Shown in pieces: positions 10,409-17,833 of a DNA stretch of 46,526 bases. The notes below the pieces were generated by a model. That model worked only from the letters and a program-made list of their open reading frames with translations. It was not told where the DNA came from and did no database searches. A program made the position numbers and the translations under genes. The stretch spans positions 1-46,526 of the forward strand of contig NZ_BAGK01000130.1 in the NCBI RefSeq assembly GCF_000308795.1. Reading direction: 5' to 3'. Each line of letters opens with the position of its first letter. Position 1 is the first letter of the stretch. The DNA is from Nocardia thailandica NBRC 100428 (GTDB taxonomy: Bacteria; Actinomycetota; Actinomycetes; Mycobacteriales; Mycobacteriaceae).

Positions 10409-10846
10409 GTGGACGACATCGACCGGCGCATCCTCGCCCAGTTGCTGACCAACGCCCGCGCCTCCTTCGCCGACATCGGGACCGCGGTCGGGCTGTCGGC
10501 GCCCGCGGTGAAACGGCGGGTGGACAAGCTCGTCGCGGGCGGGCAGATCACCGGCTTCACCGCGCAGGTCAATCCGGCGGCGCTCGGCTGGACGACCGAG
10601 GCCTACGTCGAGGTCTACTACCGCGACAACATCTCCCCCGCCGAGCTGCGGCGCACGCTCGAGCCGATCCCGCAGGTCGTGGGCGTGTGGACCATCGCGG
10701 GCGAGGCCGACGCCCTCGTGCACGTGATGGCCACCGACATGGCCGAGATCGAGGTGACCGTGGAACGGATCCGGGAGAACGCGCGGGTCGGGCGCACCCG
10801 CAGCGCGCTGGTGATGTCGCGCATCCTCGAGCGCGCCCGCACCTGA
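10409..10846 (+). CDS. Lrp/AsnC-family transcriptional regulator
   Basis: 145 aa. An N-terminal winged helix ([20 protein letters not shown], then [20 protein letters not shown]) is followed by a RAM-type ligand-binding domain with the typical strand VEVYYRDNI and [20 protein letters not shown]. These regulators usually respond to amino acids. The GTG at 10409 is chosen because AGGGAG lies 4-9 bases upstream and the protein then begins with the family-typical DDIDRRIL; a GTG at 10385 is in frame but adds eight unconserved residues. The likely regulon is its own promoter plus the divergent glycolipid-binding and DDAH genes, as with Rv2324/Rv2323c in M. tuberculosis (known neighbour pair; regulation here is inferred). 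Confidence 0.9.
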   Translation: MDDIDRRILAQLLTNARASFADIGTAVGLSAPAVKRRVDKLVAGGQITGFTAQVNPAALGWTTEAYVEVYYRDNISPAELRRTLEPIPQVVGVWTIAGEADALVHVMATDMAEIEVTVERIRENARVGRTRSALVMSRILERART

Positions 10847-10871
10847 CACCGACCGGGCGGCGGCCGCGCAA

Positions 10872-10877
10872 TACAGT
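10872..10877 (+). promoter_or_regulatory. -10 box (TACAGT) of leaderless cobH
   Basis: TACAGT ends 7 bases before the cobH ATG, placing transcription start at or next to the start codon; no ribosome binding site is present. Confidence 0.6.
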
Positions 10878-10884
10878 TACCCCC

Positions 10885-11520
10885 ATGTCCGACCTTCGCA
10901 CCAGCTACCTCACCGACGGGGCCGAGATCTACCGGCGCTCGTTCGCCACGATCCGCGCCGAAGCGGATCTGGCGGGTTTCCCGCCGGATGTGGAGAAGGT
11001 CGCGGTGCGGATGATCCACGGCAGCGGGCAGACCGACCTGGCCGCCGACATCGCCTACTCCCCCGGGGTGGTCGCCGCGGCCCGCGCCGCGCTCGCCGCG
11101 GGCGCGCCGATCCTGTGCGACGCGAACATGGTGGTCGCGGGGGTGACCCGGCGGCGGCTGCCCGCCGACAACGAGGTCGTCTGCATGCTCACCGACCCGC
11201 GGGTGCCCGCGCTGGCCGCCGAACTCGGCAACACCCGTTCGGTGGCGGCCCTCGAGCTGCTGCGCGACCGGCTCGGCGGCGCCGTTGTCGCCATCGGGAA
11301 CGCGCCGACCGCGCTGTTCCACCTGCTGGACATGCTCGACGACGGCGCGCCCGCGCCCGCGGCGGTCCTCGGCATCCCGGTCGGGTTCATCGGCGCCGCC
11401 GAATCCAAACAGGCGCTCATCGACTACGGCGGGGTCGAGTACCTGACCGTGCGGGGGCGCCGCGGCGGCAGCGCCGTCACCGCGTCGGCACTGAATGCGA
11501 TTGCGAGCGAACAGGAATGA
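10885..11520 (+). CDS. cobH: Precorrin-8X methylmutase CobH
   Basis: Moves a methyl group from C11 to C12 to give hydrogenobyrinic acid in the aerobic B12 pathway. The 211-aa protein has the family-typical [10 protein letters not shown] with the catalytic histidine at position 45, [15 protein letters not shown], and the glycine-rich end [16 protein letters not shown]. The ATG follows a TACAGT box by 7 bases, so translation is probably leaderless. The stop codon overlaps the cobIJ start by 4 bases (ATGA), showing translational coupling; the pair matches Rv2065-Rv2066. Confidence 0.96.
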   Translation: MSDLRTSYLTDGAEIYRRSFATIRAEADLAGFPPDVEKVAVRMIHGSGQTDLAADIAYSPGVVAAARAALAAGAPILCDANMVVAGVTRRRLPADNEVVCMLTDPRVPALAAELGNTRSVAALELLRDRLGGAVVAIGNAPTALFHLLDMLDDGAPAPAAVLGIPVGFIGAAESKQALIDYGGVEYLTVRGRRGGSAVTASALNAIASEQE

Positions 11521-13088
11521 GCACAGGCAAGCTCTGGGGTATCGGTCTCGGCCCCGGCGACCCGGAACTGGTGACGGTCAAGGCGGCCCGCCTCATCGGC
11601 GAGGCCGATGTCATCGCCTTCCACAGCGCGCGCCACGGCCGCAGCATCTCCCGCGCCATCGCCGCGCCCTATCTGCGCGCGGGCCAGCTCGAGGAGCACC
11701 TGGTCTACCCGGTGACCACCGAGACCACCGACCACCCCGGCGGCTACCAGGGCGCGATCGACGAGTTCTACGCCCACGCCGCCGAGCGGCTGGCCGCGCA
11801 CCTGGCCGCCGGGCGCTCGGTCGCGCTGCTCGCCGCGGGCGATCCGCTGTTCTACAGCTCCTACATGCACATGCACCGGCGCCTGGCCGACCGGTTCGAG
11901 GCCGAGATCGTTCCCGGCATCACCTCGGTCAGCGCCGCCTCGGCCGCCCTCGGCACGCCGCTGGTCGAGGGCGAGCAGGTCCTGACCGTGCTGCCCGGCA
12001 CCATGGACCCGGCCGAGCTGGCCGAGCGGCTGCGCACCACCCAGGCCGCCGCGATCATGAAGCTCGGGCGCACCTATCCCGGTGTGCGCCGGGCGCTCGC
12101 CGAGTCCGGGCGGCTCGACGGCGCCTACTACGTCGAGCGCGCCTCGTCGTCGCGGGAGCGGGTGCTGCCCGCCGCCGAGGTCGACGACGCCGACGTGCCC
12201 TACTTCTCCATCGTCGTGGTCCCCGGCCCGGAGCCGACCCTGCCGGTGCCGCCCGCCGGGCGCGCGGCGACCGGCGCCGAATTCGCCGCCGACGCCCCCG
12301 CGCCCGCCGCACCCGCCACGCCGGCCGTGGGCGAGGTCGTCGTGGTGGGGCTCGGCCCGGGCGACACCGCCTGGACCACCCCCGAGGTGACCGAGGCGCT
12401 CGCCGCCGCCACCGACCTCGTCGGCTACACCACCTACATCGACCGCGTGCCCGTCCGGCCCGGTCAGCGCAGGCACGCCAGCGACAACAAGGTCGAGTCC
12501 GAGCGGGCCACCATGGCCCTGGACCTGGCCCGTCGCGGCGCGCGGGTGGCGGTCGTGTCCTCCGGCGATCCGGGCGTGTTCGCCATGGCCGCCGCCGTGC
12601 TCGAGGTCGCCGCGGAACCGCGCTACGCGGACCTGCCGGTGCGGGTGCTGCCCGGGGTGACCGCCGCGCACGCGGTCGCCAGCCGCGTCGGCGCGCCGCT
12701 GGGGCACGACTACGCCATGATCTCGCTGTCGGACCGGCTCAAGCCCTGGGAGGTGGTCGCGCGCCGCCTGACCGCCGCGGCCGCCGCCGACATGGCCATC
12801 GCGATCTACAACCCGGCCTCGAGCCGGCGTCGCTGGCAGGTCGGCGCGATGCGCGACATCCTGCTCGAACACCGCGCGCCCACCACCCCGGTGGTGCTGG
12901 GCCGCGACGTCGGCGGCCCCACCGAGACCGTGCGGGTCACCACCCTGGCCGAGCTGGACCCCGACCAGGTCGACATGCGCACCCTACTCATCATCGGCGC
13001 CTCGACCACCGCCACCTTCGACACCCCCGCGGGCCCCCGCGTCTACACCTCGCGCCGCTACGCCGTGGCGCAGCCCGATCCGGCCTGA
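11517..13088 (+). CDS. cobIJ: CobIJ fusion: precorrin-2 C20- and precorrin-3B C17-methyltransferase
   Basis: One 523-aa polypeptide carrying two SAM-dependent tetrapyrrole methylases. Residues 1 to about 245 are CobI ([20 protein letters not shown] at the start, [15 protein letters not shown] mid-domain). After a Pro/Ala-rich linker, CobJ follows from about 272 ([20 protein letters not shown], then [13 protein letters not shown] and the late [13 protein letters not shown]). CobI methylates C20 of precorrin-2; CobJ methylates C17 of precorrin-3B with ring contraction. The fusion is the normal state in mycobacteria (Rv2066, about 508 aa). It starts on the ATGA overlap with cobH. The CobM C11-methyltransferase that acts next is neither fused nor nearby. 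Confidence 0.95.
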   Translation: MSTGKLWGIGLGPGDPELVTVKAARLIGEADVIAFHSARHGRSISRAIAAPYLRAGQLEEHLVYPVTTETTDHPGGYQGAIDEFYAHAAERLAAHLAAGRSVALLAAGDPLFYSSYMHMHRRLADRFEAEIVPGITSVSAASAALGTPLVEGEQVLTVLPGTMDPAELAERLRTTQAAAIMKLGRTYPGVRRALAESGRLDGAYYVERASSSRERVLPAAEVDDADVPYFSIVVVPGPEPTLPVPPAGRAATGAEFAADAPAPAAPATPAVGEVVVVGLGPGDTAWTTPEVTEALAAATDLVGYTTYIDRVPVRPGQRRHASDNKVESERATMALDLARRGARVAVVSSGDPGVFAMAAAVLEVAAEPRYADLPVRVLPGVTAAHAVASRVGAPLGHDYAMISLSDRLKPWEVVARRLTAAAAADMAIAIYNPASSRRRWQVGAMRDILLEHRAPTTPVVLGRDVGGPTETVRVTTLAELDPDQVDMRTLLIIGASTTATFDTPAGPRVYTSRRYAVAQPDPA

Positions 13089-13098
13089 CCGCGCCACG

Positions 13099-13117
13099 GC
13101 CCGGCGCGGTGCCGGGC
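13099..13117 (+). terminator. Hairpin after cobIJ
   Basis: A 7-bp GC-only stem (13099-13105 with 13111-13117, 5-base loop) begins 10 bp after the cobIJ stop. It has no T tail; termination is inferred from its position. Confidence 0.4.
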
Positions 13118-13138
13118 GGCGGCGCCCCGATGGGCTAT

Positions 13139-13177
13139 ATTCCACATAGGAATGTGTTAGGCGTTAGGTGTTAGGCG
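13139..13177 (+). promoter_or_regulatory. PadR promoter region: overlapping palindromes and three TTAGGYG repeats
   Basis: Two nested dyads share bases: ATTCC/GGAAT (13139-13143 and 13149-13153) and CACAT/ATGTG (13143-13147 and 13152-13156). Directly after come three head-to-tail 7-mers, TTAGGCG, TTAGGTG, TTAGGCG (13157-13177). The region lies 22-60 bp before the PadR start codon and probably holds its autoregulatory operator; the tandem 7-mers could be a second binding array or leader sequence. Confidence 0.5.
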
Positions 13178-13198
13178 TTTCGAAGGGAGAGCGAACCG

Positions 13199-13729
13199 AT
13201 GACCGACACCGCGACCCGGCGCCGCCCGCTGAACTCCACGGCGGCCTCGCTGCTCGGCTTCCTGCACGAGGGCCCGATGTCGGGCTGGGACCTGGCCACC
13301 GCCGCGCAGCAGCGGATCGGCGACTTCTGGACCATCACCCAGAGCCAGGTCTACCGCGAGCTCACCACCATGGACGCCGCCGGCCTGGTCACCAAGGGCG
13401 AGAAGGGCGCGCGCGACCGCATCCCGTACCGGATCACCGACGCGGGCCGCGAAGCCTTCATCGAGTGGATCACCCGGGACCCGGGTGCCGAGACCATCCG
13501 GGTTCCGCTCCTGCTGACCCTGTCCTTCGGCGAGCACCTCGAACCGGCGCACCGCGACCGGATCATCGCGGCCAACAAGAACATTCATCAGGACCGGCTC
13601 GACCGGTACCTGGACTCCGACCCCGGCGCGCTGTCCCCCCATCAGCGCGCCACCCTGGAGTTCGGGATCGCCTACGAGCGCGCCGTCCTCGACTGGTTCG
13701 ACCGGCTGCCCGCGATCTTCGGGCGCTGA
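13199..13729 (+). CDS. PadR-family transcriptional regulator
   Basis: 176 aa. The N-terminal PadR winged helix is clear: ASLLGFLHEGPMSGWDLATA, then WTITQSQVYRELTTMDAAGLV and the wing RIPYRITDAGREAF (residues about 20-95). A C-terminal helical dimerisation region of about 75 residues (ATLEFGIAYERAVLDWFDRL) makes it a two-domain PadR similar in size to Vir/AphA-type members. The ATG at 13199 has a GGGAG site 8-12 bases upstream. The upstream region holds nested palindromes that fit an autoregulatory operator. Its 3' end overlaps the end of convergent cobK by 58 bp. The controlled genes cannot be named from context. Confidence 0.88.
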   Translation: MTDTATRRRPLNSTAASLLGFLHEGPMSGWDLATAAQQRIGDFWTITQSQVYRELTTMDAAGLVTKGEKGARDRIPYRITDAGREAFIEWITRDPGAETIRVPLLLTLSFGEHLEPAHRDRIIAANKNIHQDRLDRYLDSDPGALSPHQRATLEFGIAYERAVLDWFDRLPAIFGR

Positions 13730-14457
13730 GCCCGCACCCACTCCATCGCCTCGAACGGAGTCGCCACCGACACGACTCCGGCGGGCAGGGGCGGGCGGTC
13801 CACCATCACCACCGGGACCCCGACGGTGCGGGCGGCGGTGAGTTTGGCTTCGGTCAGCGGGCCGCCGCTGTCCTTGGTCACCAGCACGTCGATGCGGTGC
13901 CCGGTCAGCAGCAACATCTCGTCGTCGAGGCTGAACGGCCCACGGGCCAGCAGGATCTCGTGCCGTTCCGGCAGCGGCGGGGCGGGCGCGTCGATGGCCC
14001 GGATCAGGAAGTGGCAATCGGCACGGTCGGCGAAGGCGGCCACACCCTGCCTGCCCACGGTCAGGAACACCCGCCGGCCCGCGGCACCCAGCGCGCCCGC
14101 CGCGGCGTGCAGGTCGGGCACCCGGCGCCACAGGTCGCCGGGGCGTTCCCGCCAGCCCGGCCTGCGCAGGACGACCAGCGGGAGCTGCTCGGCGGCCGCG
14201 GCGGCGACGGCGTTCGCGGTGATGGCCGCCGCGAAGGGATGGGTCGCGTCGACGATCGCGTCGATCTCGTTGTCGCGCAGCCACGTCCGCAGCCCGTCGA
14301 CCCCGCCGAAGCCGCCGACACGCACCTGCCCGTCGGGCAGCACGGGCGCGCCGACCCGCCCGGCGAGCGAGGACACCACGGTGAGCCCCGGCTCGTCGGA
14401 CGCCAGCCGGGCCAGGCTCCTCGCCTCTCCGGTCCCGCCCAGGATCAGGATGTTCAG
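13672..14457 (-). CDS. cobK: Precorrin-6A reductase CobK, probable CTG start
   Basis: NADPH-dependent reductase converting precorrin-6A to dihydroprecorrin-6Y. 261 aa; N-terminal Rossmann start NILILGGTGEARSLARLASD, SSLAGRVGAPVLPDGQVRVGG, DATHPFAAAITANA and late VLVTKDSGGPLTEAKLTAAR are all typical. The coding similarity begins exactly at a CTG (14457-14455) that overlaps the TGA of the upstream secreted-protein gene (CTGA). No ATG, GTG or TTG exists in frame nearby, and no good ribosome binding site is seen, so the start is non-standard or there is a sequence error at this base. The gene depends on coupling to the upstream gene. Its end overlaps convergent padR by 58 bp. Confidence 0.92.
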   Translation of the reverse strand: MNILILGGTGEARSLARLASDEPGLTVVSSLAGRVGAPVLPDGQVRVGGFGGVDGLRTWLRDNEIDAIVDATHPFAAAITANAVAAAAAEQLPLVVLRRPGWRERPGDLWRRVPDLHAAAGALGAAGRRVFLTVGRQGVAAFADRADCHFLIRAIDAPAPPLPERHEILLARGPFSLDDEMLLLTGHRIDVLVTKDSGGPLTEAKLTAARTVGVPVVMVDRPPLPAGVVSVATPFEAMEWVRAQRPKIAGSRSNQSRTARS

Positions 14458-15068
14458 GGCTGCCCGCTGAAGTAGGCGACCCCCGCGTCGATCAGCGACG
14501 GCCCGCCTGCCACCAGCAGGCCGAGCACGCCGCCGATGATGGCGCCCGGGATGATCGTGACGATGCCGATGGCGCCGAGCAGCGCGCCGATGATCGCGCC
14601 GACCAGCGCACCGGTCGAGGCCCGCTGCAGCTCGGCGAAGAACCACTGCTGGGAGCTGATGTCCCGGACCGCGGCGACCGGCGCGGCCGCGTTGGTCAGG
14701 GTGAGCCGGGTGCCGTCGGCCTCGACGGTCGCGGCGATCTCGGCGGCGCCGCCGCCGACCGCCTGGCCGGAGAGCGGGATCTGGGCCAGCACAGCGCCTT
14801 CGGCGTTGCGCAGCGTCACCGACTTGTGGTCGGAGTCCAGGCTGAACGCGCCGCCGGTGACCGTCGTCACCACGGAGCGACCGGCGTCGGCCAGCGCGGC
14901 GGAATACGTGACGCCCCGGTCGGCGCCCTGCACGGCGGGGGCGGCCTGGTCCTGCGCCGCGGGGGCGGGCGCGGGGGCGGGTGCCGGATCGGCGGCGGCG
15001 GTGCCCGCGGCGATTCCGGTCGCGGCGATGGCGGCGAAGGCGGTCAGGGTGAATGTCGAGTGCTTCAT
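14454..15068 (-). CDS. Secreted or membrane-anchored protein of unknown function
   Basis: 204 aa. A signal peptide is clear: MKHSTFTLTAFAAIAATGIA followed by AAADPAPA, with cleavage expected near residue 25. A Pro/Ala-rich stretch follows, then a beta-rich middle (GVTYSAALADAGRSVVTTVT, SVTLRNAEGAVLAQIPLSG), and a glycine-rich hydrophobic C-terminus at about 150-195 (GALVGAIIGALLGAIGIVTI) that would insert in the membrane. Similar small secreted proteins are abundant in Nocardia; no function is known to me. The ATG at 15068 has GGGGAG 5 bp upstream. The stop overlaps the putative CTG start of cobK, which ties it to the cob genes; it occupies the place where cobM sits in M. tuberculosis. Confidence 0.8.
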   Translation of the reverse strand: MKHSTFTLTAFAAIAATGIAAGTAAADPAPAPAPAPAAQDQAAPAVQGADRGVTYSAALADAGRSVVTTVTGGAFSLDSDHKSVTLRNAEGAVLAQIPLSGQAVGGGAAEIAATVEADGTRLTLTNAAAPVAAVRDISSQQWFFAELQRASTGALVGAIIGALLGAIGIVTIIPGAIIGGVLGLLVAGGPSLIDAGVAYFSGQP

Positions 15069-15213
15069 CTAACTCCCCATCAGGAATAGGTCCGGCAGTG
15101 TCGCCCGGACCGCGCCCGACCCTACCCGTTATCGACTCGTTATTCACGTTCGGTTCATAAGTTTCCGTCCGAATCCCGCATAGTGCGGGGTCAGCGGCCG
15201 GAAAAGGATTTCG

Positions 15214-15243
15214 CGCGGCCCGCACGGAAACCCGCGGGCCGCG
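15214..15243 (-). terminator. Rho-independent-like terminator of the cobL unit
   Basis: A perfect 10-bp GC stem (15214-15223 with 15234-15243) with a 10-base loop lies 95 bp beyond the cobL stop. On the minus strand it is followed within a few bases by ATCCTTTTCC, the best T-containing tail in this window. The rest of the 269-bp gap between cobL and the secreted-protein gene is less GC-rich, contains the promoter region of the latter, and has no coding region I can support. Confidence 0.65.
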
Positions 15244-15337
15244 ATACGCCCGAATTGACCAGTTTCCGACGAAAGTCCCTCCGGCCATTGCCCGGGACGC
15301 GCCGCGGGCGACCTCGGCATTTCGACGAACGCGGCAC

Positions 15338-16570
15338 TCAGCCCGGTTTCGTCACCGACCATTGCGCCACCGGCAGCTGCGGACGCCACGCGGTGAAACC
15401 GCCGAGGGGCTCGCCGCGATAGATCTGGAACTTGCGCAGCGCCCCGCCGTGCCGGGCGCGCGACTCCAGCAGGAACGCCTCGGATTCGGCGGTGACCGCG
15501 TTGGCCACCAGCCGCCCGCCCGGCCGCAGCCGCCGCCAGCACAGGTCGAACAGGCCCGGCTGGGTCAGGCCGCCGCCGACGAAGATCGCGTCGGGGTCCG
15601 GGCCGTCGTCCCCGGCGAGTTCGGCGGTGAGTTCGCCGCGCACCACGACACCGGGGACACCGAGCGCGGCGCTGTTGACCGCGATCTGCTCGCGCCGCGC
15701 CGCGACCCGCTCGAAAGCGACCGCACGGCAGGTGGATTCGGTGCGGCACCATTCGATCGCGATGCTGCCCGAGCCGCCGCCGACGTCCCACAGCAGCTCG
15801 CCGGGCGCCGGGGCGAGGGCGGTCACGGTCAGCGCGCGGACCTCGGACTTGGTGAGCTGGCCGTCGCCGGTGAAGGCGGTGTCGGCCAGACCGGGCAGCC
15901 GGGTGCGGCGCGGCGCGCCCGGGTCGGCCACGCACCGCACCGCGACGAGGTTGAGCGGATCGCCCGGGGCGTGGTGCCATCCGGCGGCGGTGCCGTCGCG
16001 CCGCGCCTCGGCCGGGCCGCCCAGCTGATCGAACACGGTCAGCGCGGACCCGCCGAAACCGCAGGCGCACAGCAGTTCCGCCAGCGACTTCGGGGTGTGC
16101 TCGTCCTCGCTCAGCACCAGCAACCGTCGCCCGTCGGCGAGTTCGGGCAGCACGGACTCGAGGCGGCGGGCCACCGCGCTGACCACCGGCGTCGCCGCCA
16201 CCGGCCAGCCCAGGCGCGCGCAGGCCAGCGAGGCCGAGGACGGCTGCGGGTGGACCTCGAGCGCCTCGGGACCCACCAGCCGGGCCAGCGTGACGCCGAT
16301 CCCGAAGAACATCGGATCGCCGCTGGCCAGCACCCCGATCCGGCGGCCCTCCCACGCGGCGAGGAGCCCGGGCAGCGCGGGCAGCAGCGGTGACGGCCAC
16401 GGGATCCGCTCGCCCGGGCCGCGGGGGACCAGCGCGAGCTGGCGGGGCGAGCCGAACAGAACGTCGCAGGCCGTGATCGCGGCGCGGACCCGCTCCCCCA
16501 GGCCGGACCAGCCGTCCGCGCCGACCCCGGCGACCAGGATCGGCGGAGTCGGCCCGGCGGGCGCGTTCAT
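15338..16570 (-). CDS. cobL: Precorrin-6Y C5,15-methyltransferase (decarboxylating) CobL
   Basis: 410-aa bifunctional enzyme that methylates C5 and C15 of precorrin-6Y and decarboxylates the C12 acetate. The N-terminal CbiE-like methylase (residues 1 to about 215) has ILVAGVGADGWSGLGERVRA, VLASGDPMFFGIGVTLARLV and VLSEDEHTPKSLAELL. The C-terminal CbiT-like class I methyltransferase has LTKSEVRALTVTALAP, the SAM-binding LLWDVGGGSGSIAIEW and the later DAIFVGGGLTQPGLFDL. The ATG overlaps the stop of the upstream reductase gene (ATGA), so the two are co-translated, as in Rv2073c-cobL of M. tuberculosis. Confidence 0.96.
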   Translation of the reverse strand: MNAPAGPTPPILVAGVGADGWSGLGERVRAAITACDVLFGSPRQLALVPRGPGERIPWPSPLLPALPGLLAAWEGRRIGVLASGDPMFFGIGVTLARLVGPEALEVHPQPSSASLACARLGWPVAATPVVSAVARRLESVLPELADGRRLLVLSEDEHTPKSLAELLCACGFGGSALTVFDQLGGPAEARRDGTAAGWHHAPGDPLNLVAVRCVADPGAPRRTRLPGLADTAFTGDGQLTKSEVRALTVTALAPAPGELLWDVGGGSGSIAIEWCRTESTCRAVAFERVAARREQIAVNSAALGVPGVVVRGELTAELAGDDGPDPDAIFVGGGLTQPGLFDLCWRRLRPGGRLVANAVTAESEAFLLESRARHGGALRKFQIYRGEPLGGFTAWRPQLPVAQWSVTKPG

Positions 16571-17316
16571 CGGGGCATCCGGCGCCAGATCGGTTGCGGC
16601 ACCAGGCGCATGATCGCGGCGAGCACCGCGAGGCGGCCCGGGATCCAGACGCTGGTCCGGCCCCTGCGCAGGGCGCGGACCACCCCGTCGGCGACCTGGT
16701 CCGGCGTGGACGACAGCGGCGCGGGGTCCATGCCCGCGGTCATCCGGCCGATGACGAAACCGGGCCGGACCAGCAGCAACTGGACGCCGGTGCCGTGCAG
16801 GGCGTCCCCGAGGCCGGAGACGAAACCGTCGAGCCCGGCCTTGGCCGACCCGTAGACGTAGTTGGCGCGGCGCACCCGGACACCGGCGATCGAGCCGAAG
16901 GCGACGATCTGCCCACGGCCCTGGGCCCGGAACAGCGTGGCCAGGGTGGTCAGCACGCTGACCTGCGCGACGTAGTCGGTGTGCACGACGGCCACCGCGT
17001 GCGCGGGGTCGGCCTCCGCGCGGGCCTGGTCGCCGAGGATGCCGAACGCCAGCACGGCGGTGCCGAGCGGGCCGTGCTCGGCGGTGATCTTCTCCAGCAG
17101 CGACGCGTGACCGGCGACGTCGTCGGCGTCGAATTCCACCGTGTGCACCGCGGCCGCGCCCGCCGCGCGCATCGCGGCGACCTCGTCGCCCAGCTCGCCG
17201 CTGCGCCGCGCGGCCAGCACCACCACCCGGCCCGGCGCCAGCCTGCGCGCCACCTCGACACCGATCTCGCTGCGCCCACCGAGCACCAGCACCGGGCCAT
17301 CGATCCTGTCCGCCAT
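16567..17316 (-). CDS. Short-chain dehydrogenase/reductase (Rv2073c-like)
   Basis: 249 aa, cytoplasmic Rossmann-fold oxidoreductase. The nucleotide site is LVLGGRSEIGVEVARRLA (10-27), a G-G-R-S-x-I-G form shared with DprE2-type reductases of mycolic-acid bacteria rather than the standard TGxxxGIG. Catalytic residues are Ser142, Tyr155 and Lys159 (NYVYGSAKAG). A C-terminal basic/hydrophobic tail (LAVLAAIMRLVPQPIWRRMP) resembles the membrane-associating end of DprE2 homologues. The start follows an AAGACT box by 7 bases. It is coupled to cobL by a 4-base overlap, and Rv2073c-cobL is the same arrangement, so a conserved link to corrin or cell-envelope metabolism is possible; the substrate is unknown. 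Confidence 0.88.
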   Translation of the reverse strand: MADRIDGPVLVLGGRSEIGVEVARRLAPGRVVVLAARRSGELGDEVAAMRAAGAAAVHTVEFDADDVAGHASLLEKITAEHGPLGTAVLAFGILGDQARAEADPAHAVAVVHTDYVAQVSVLTTLATLFRAQGRGQIVAFGSIAGVRVRRANYVYGSAKAGLDGFVSGLGDALHGTGVQLLLVRPGFVIGRMTAGMDPAPLSSTPDQVADGVVRALRRGRTSVWIPGRLAVLAAIMRLVPQPIWRRMPR

Positions 17317-17323
17317 GGGCGCA

Positions 17324-17329
17324 AGTCTT
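17324..17329 (-). promoter_or_regulatory. -10 box (AAGACT) of the leaderless SDR-cobL unit
   Basis: AAGACT on the minus strand, 7 bases before the ATG at 17316, in the leaderless geometry seen repeatedly here. It is weaker than the others because position 1 is A. Confidence 0.4.
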
Positions 17330-17420
17330 CCATCCCCGGGCCGGCCCCGTCACCCGCCCCGGAGCCCGCGCGCCGGCGGCGATCGGCGGCCCGTGCGCGG
17401 CGGCGCGGCGGGCGGGTGAC

Positions 17421-17426
17421 TACCGT
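17421..17426 (+). promoter_or_regulatory. -10 box (TACCGT) of the leaderless PPOX gene
   Basis: TACCGT is followed after 7 bases by the ATG at 17434, with no ribosome binding site between. Confidence 0.55.
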
Positions 17427-17433
17427 CGACCCC

Positions 17434-17832
17434 ATGCCGACCACGACCACGCAACTCACCCCCGCCGCGCTCGACTTCGTCACCGAACGCCACCTCGCCT
17501 CGCTCACCACGCTGCGCGCCGACGGCACCCCGCACGTGGTCGCGGTCGGCTTCACCTGGGACCCGGAGGCGGGCCTCGTGCGGGTCATCACCGACGGCGC
17601 CTCGGTCAAGGCGCGCAACGCCCGCCGCGGCGGGTACGCCGCCGTCCACCAGGTCGACGGCCCGCGCTGGCTCACCCTCGAGGGCCCGGCCACCGTCCTC
17701 GACGACCCCGACAGCGTCGCCGAGGCGGTCCGCCGCTACAGCGAGCGCTACCGGATCCCCCGCGAGAACCCGACCCGGGTCGTGCTCGCGATCCGCGTCG
17801 GCCGGGTCCTCTCCAGCGGGACGCTGAAGTAG
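17434..17832 (+). CDS. PPOX-class F420-dependent enzyme (Rv2074-like)
   Basis: 132-aa split beta-barrel flavin/deazaflavin enzyme. The N-terminal LTPAALDFVTERHLASLTTL, then DGTPHVVAVGFTWD, SVKARNARRGGYAAVHQVDG and the closing RYRIPRENPTRVVLAIRVGR are typical of the family. Rv2074, which occupies the same place beside Rv2073c and cobL in M. tuberculosis, was described as an F420H2-dependent biliverdin reductase; size and position support orthology, but the activity here is inferred. It is divergent from the SDR-cobL unit with a 117-bp shared region and leaderless. It ends one base from the convergent peptidase gene. Confidence 0.88.
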   Translation: MPTTTTQLTPAALDFVTERHLASLTTLRADGTPHVVAVGFTWDPEAGLVRVITDGASVKARNARRGGYAAVHQVDGPRWLTLEGPATVLDDPDSVAEAVRRYSERYRIPRENPTRVVLAIRVGRVLSSGTLK

Positions 17833-17833
17833 C

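Noticed and set aside
13157..13177. TTAGGCG repeats as telomere-like or CRISPR-like DNA
   Set aside because: Only three 7-bp units directly in front of padR; a promoter-linked short tandem repeat explains them better.
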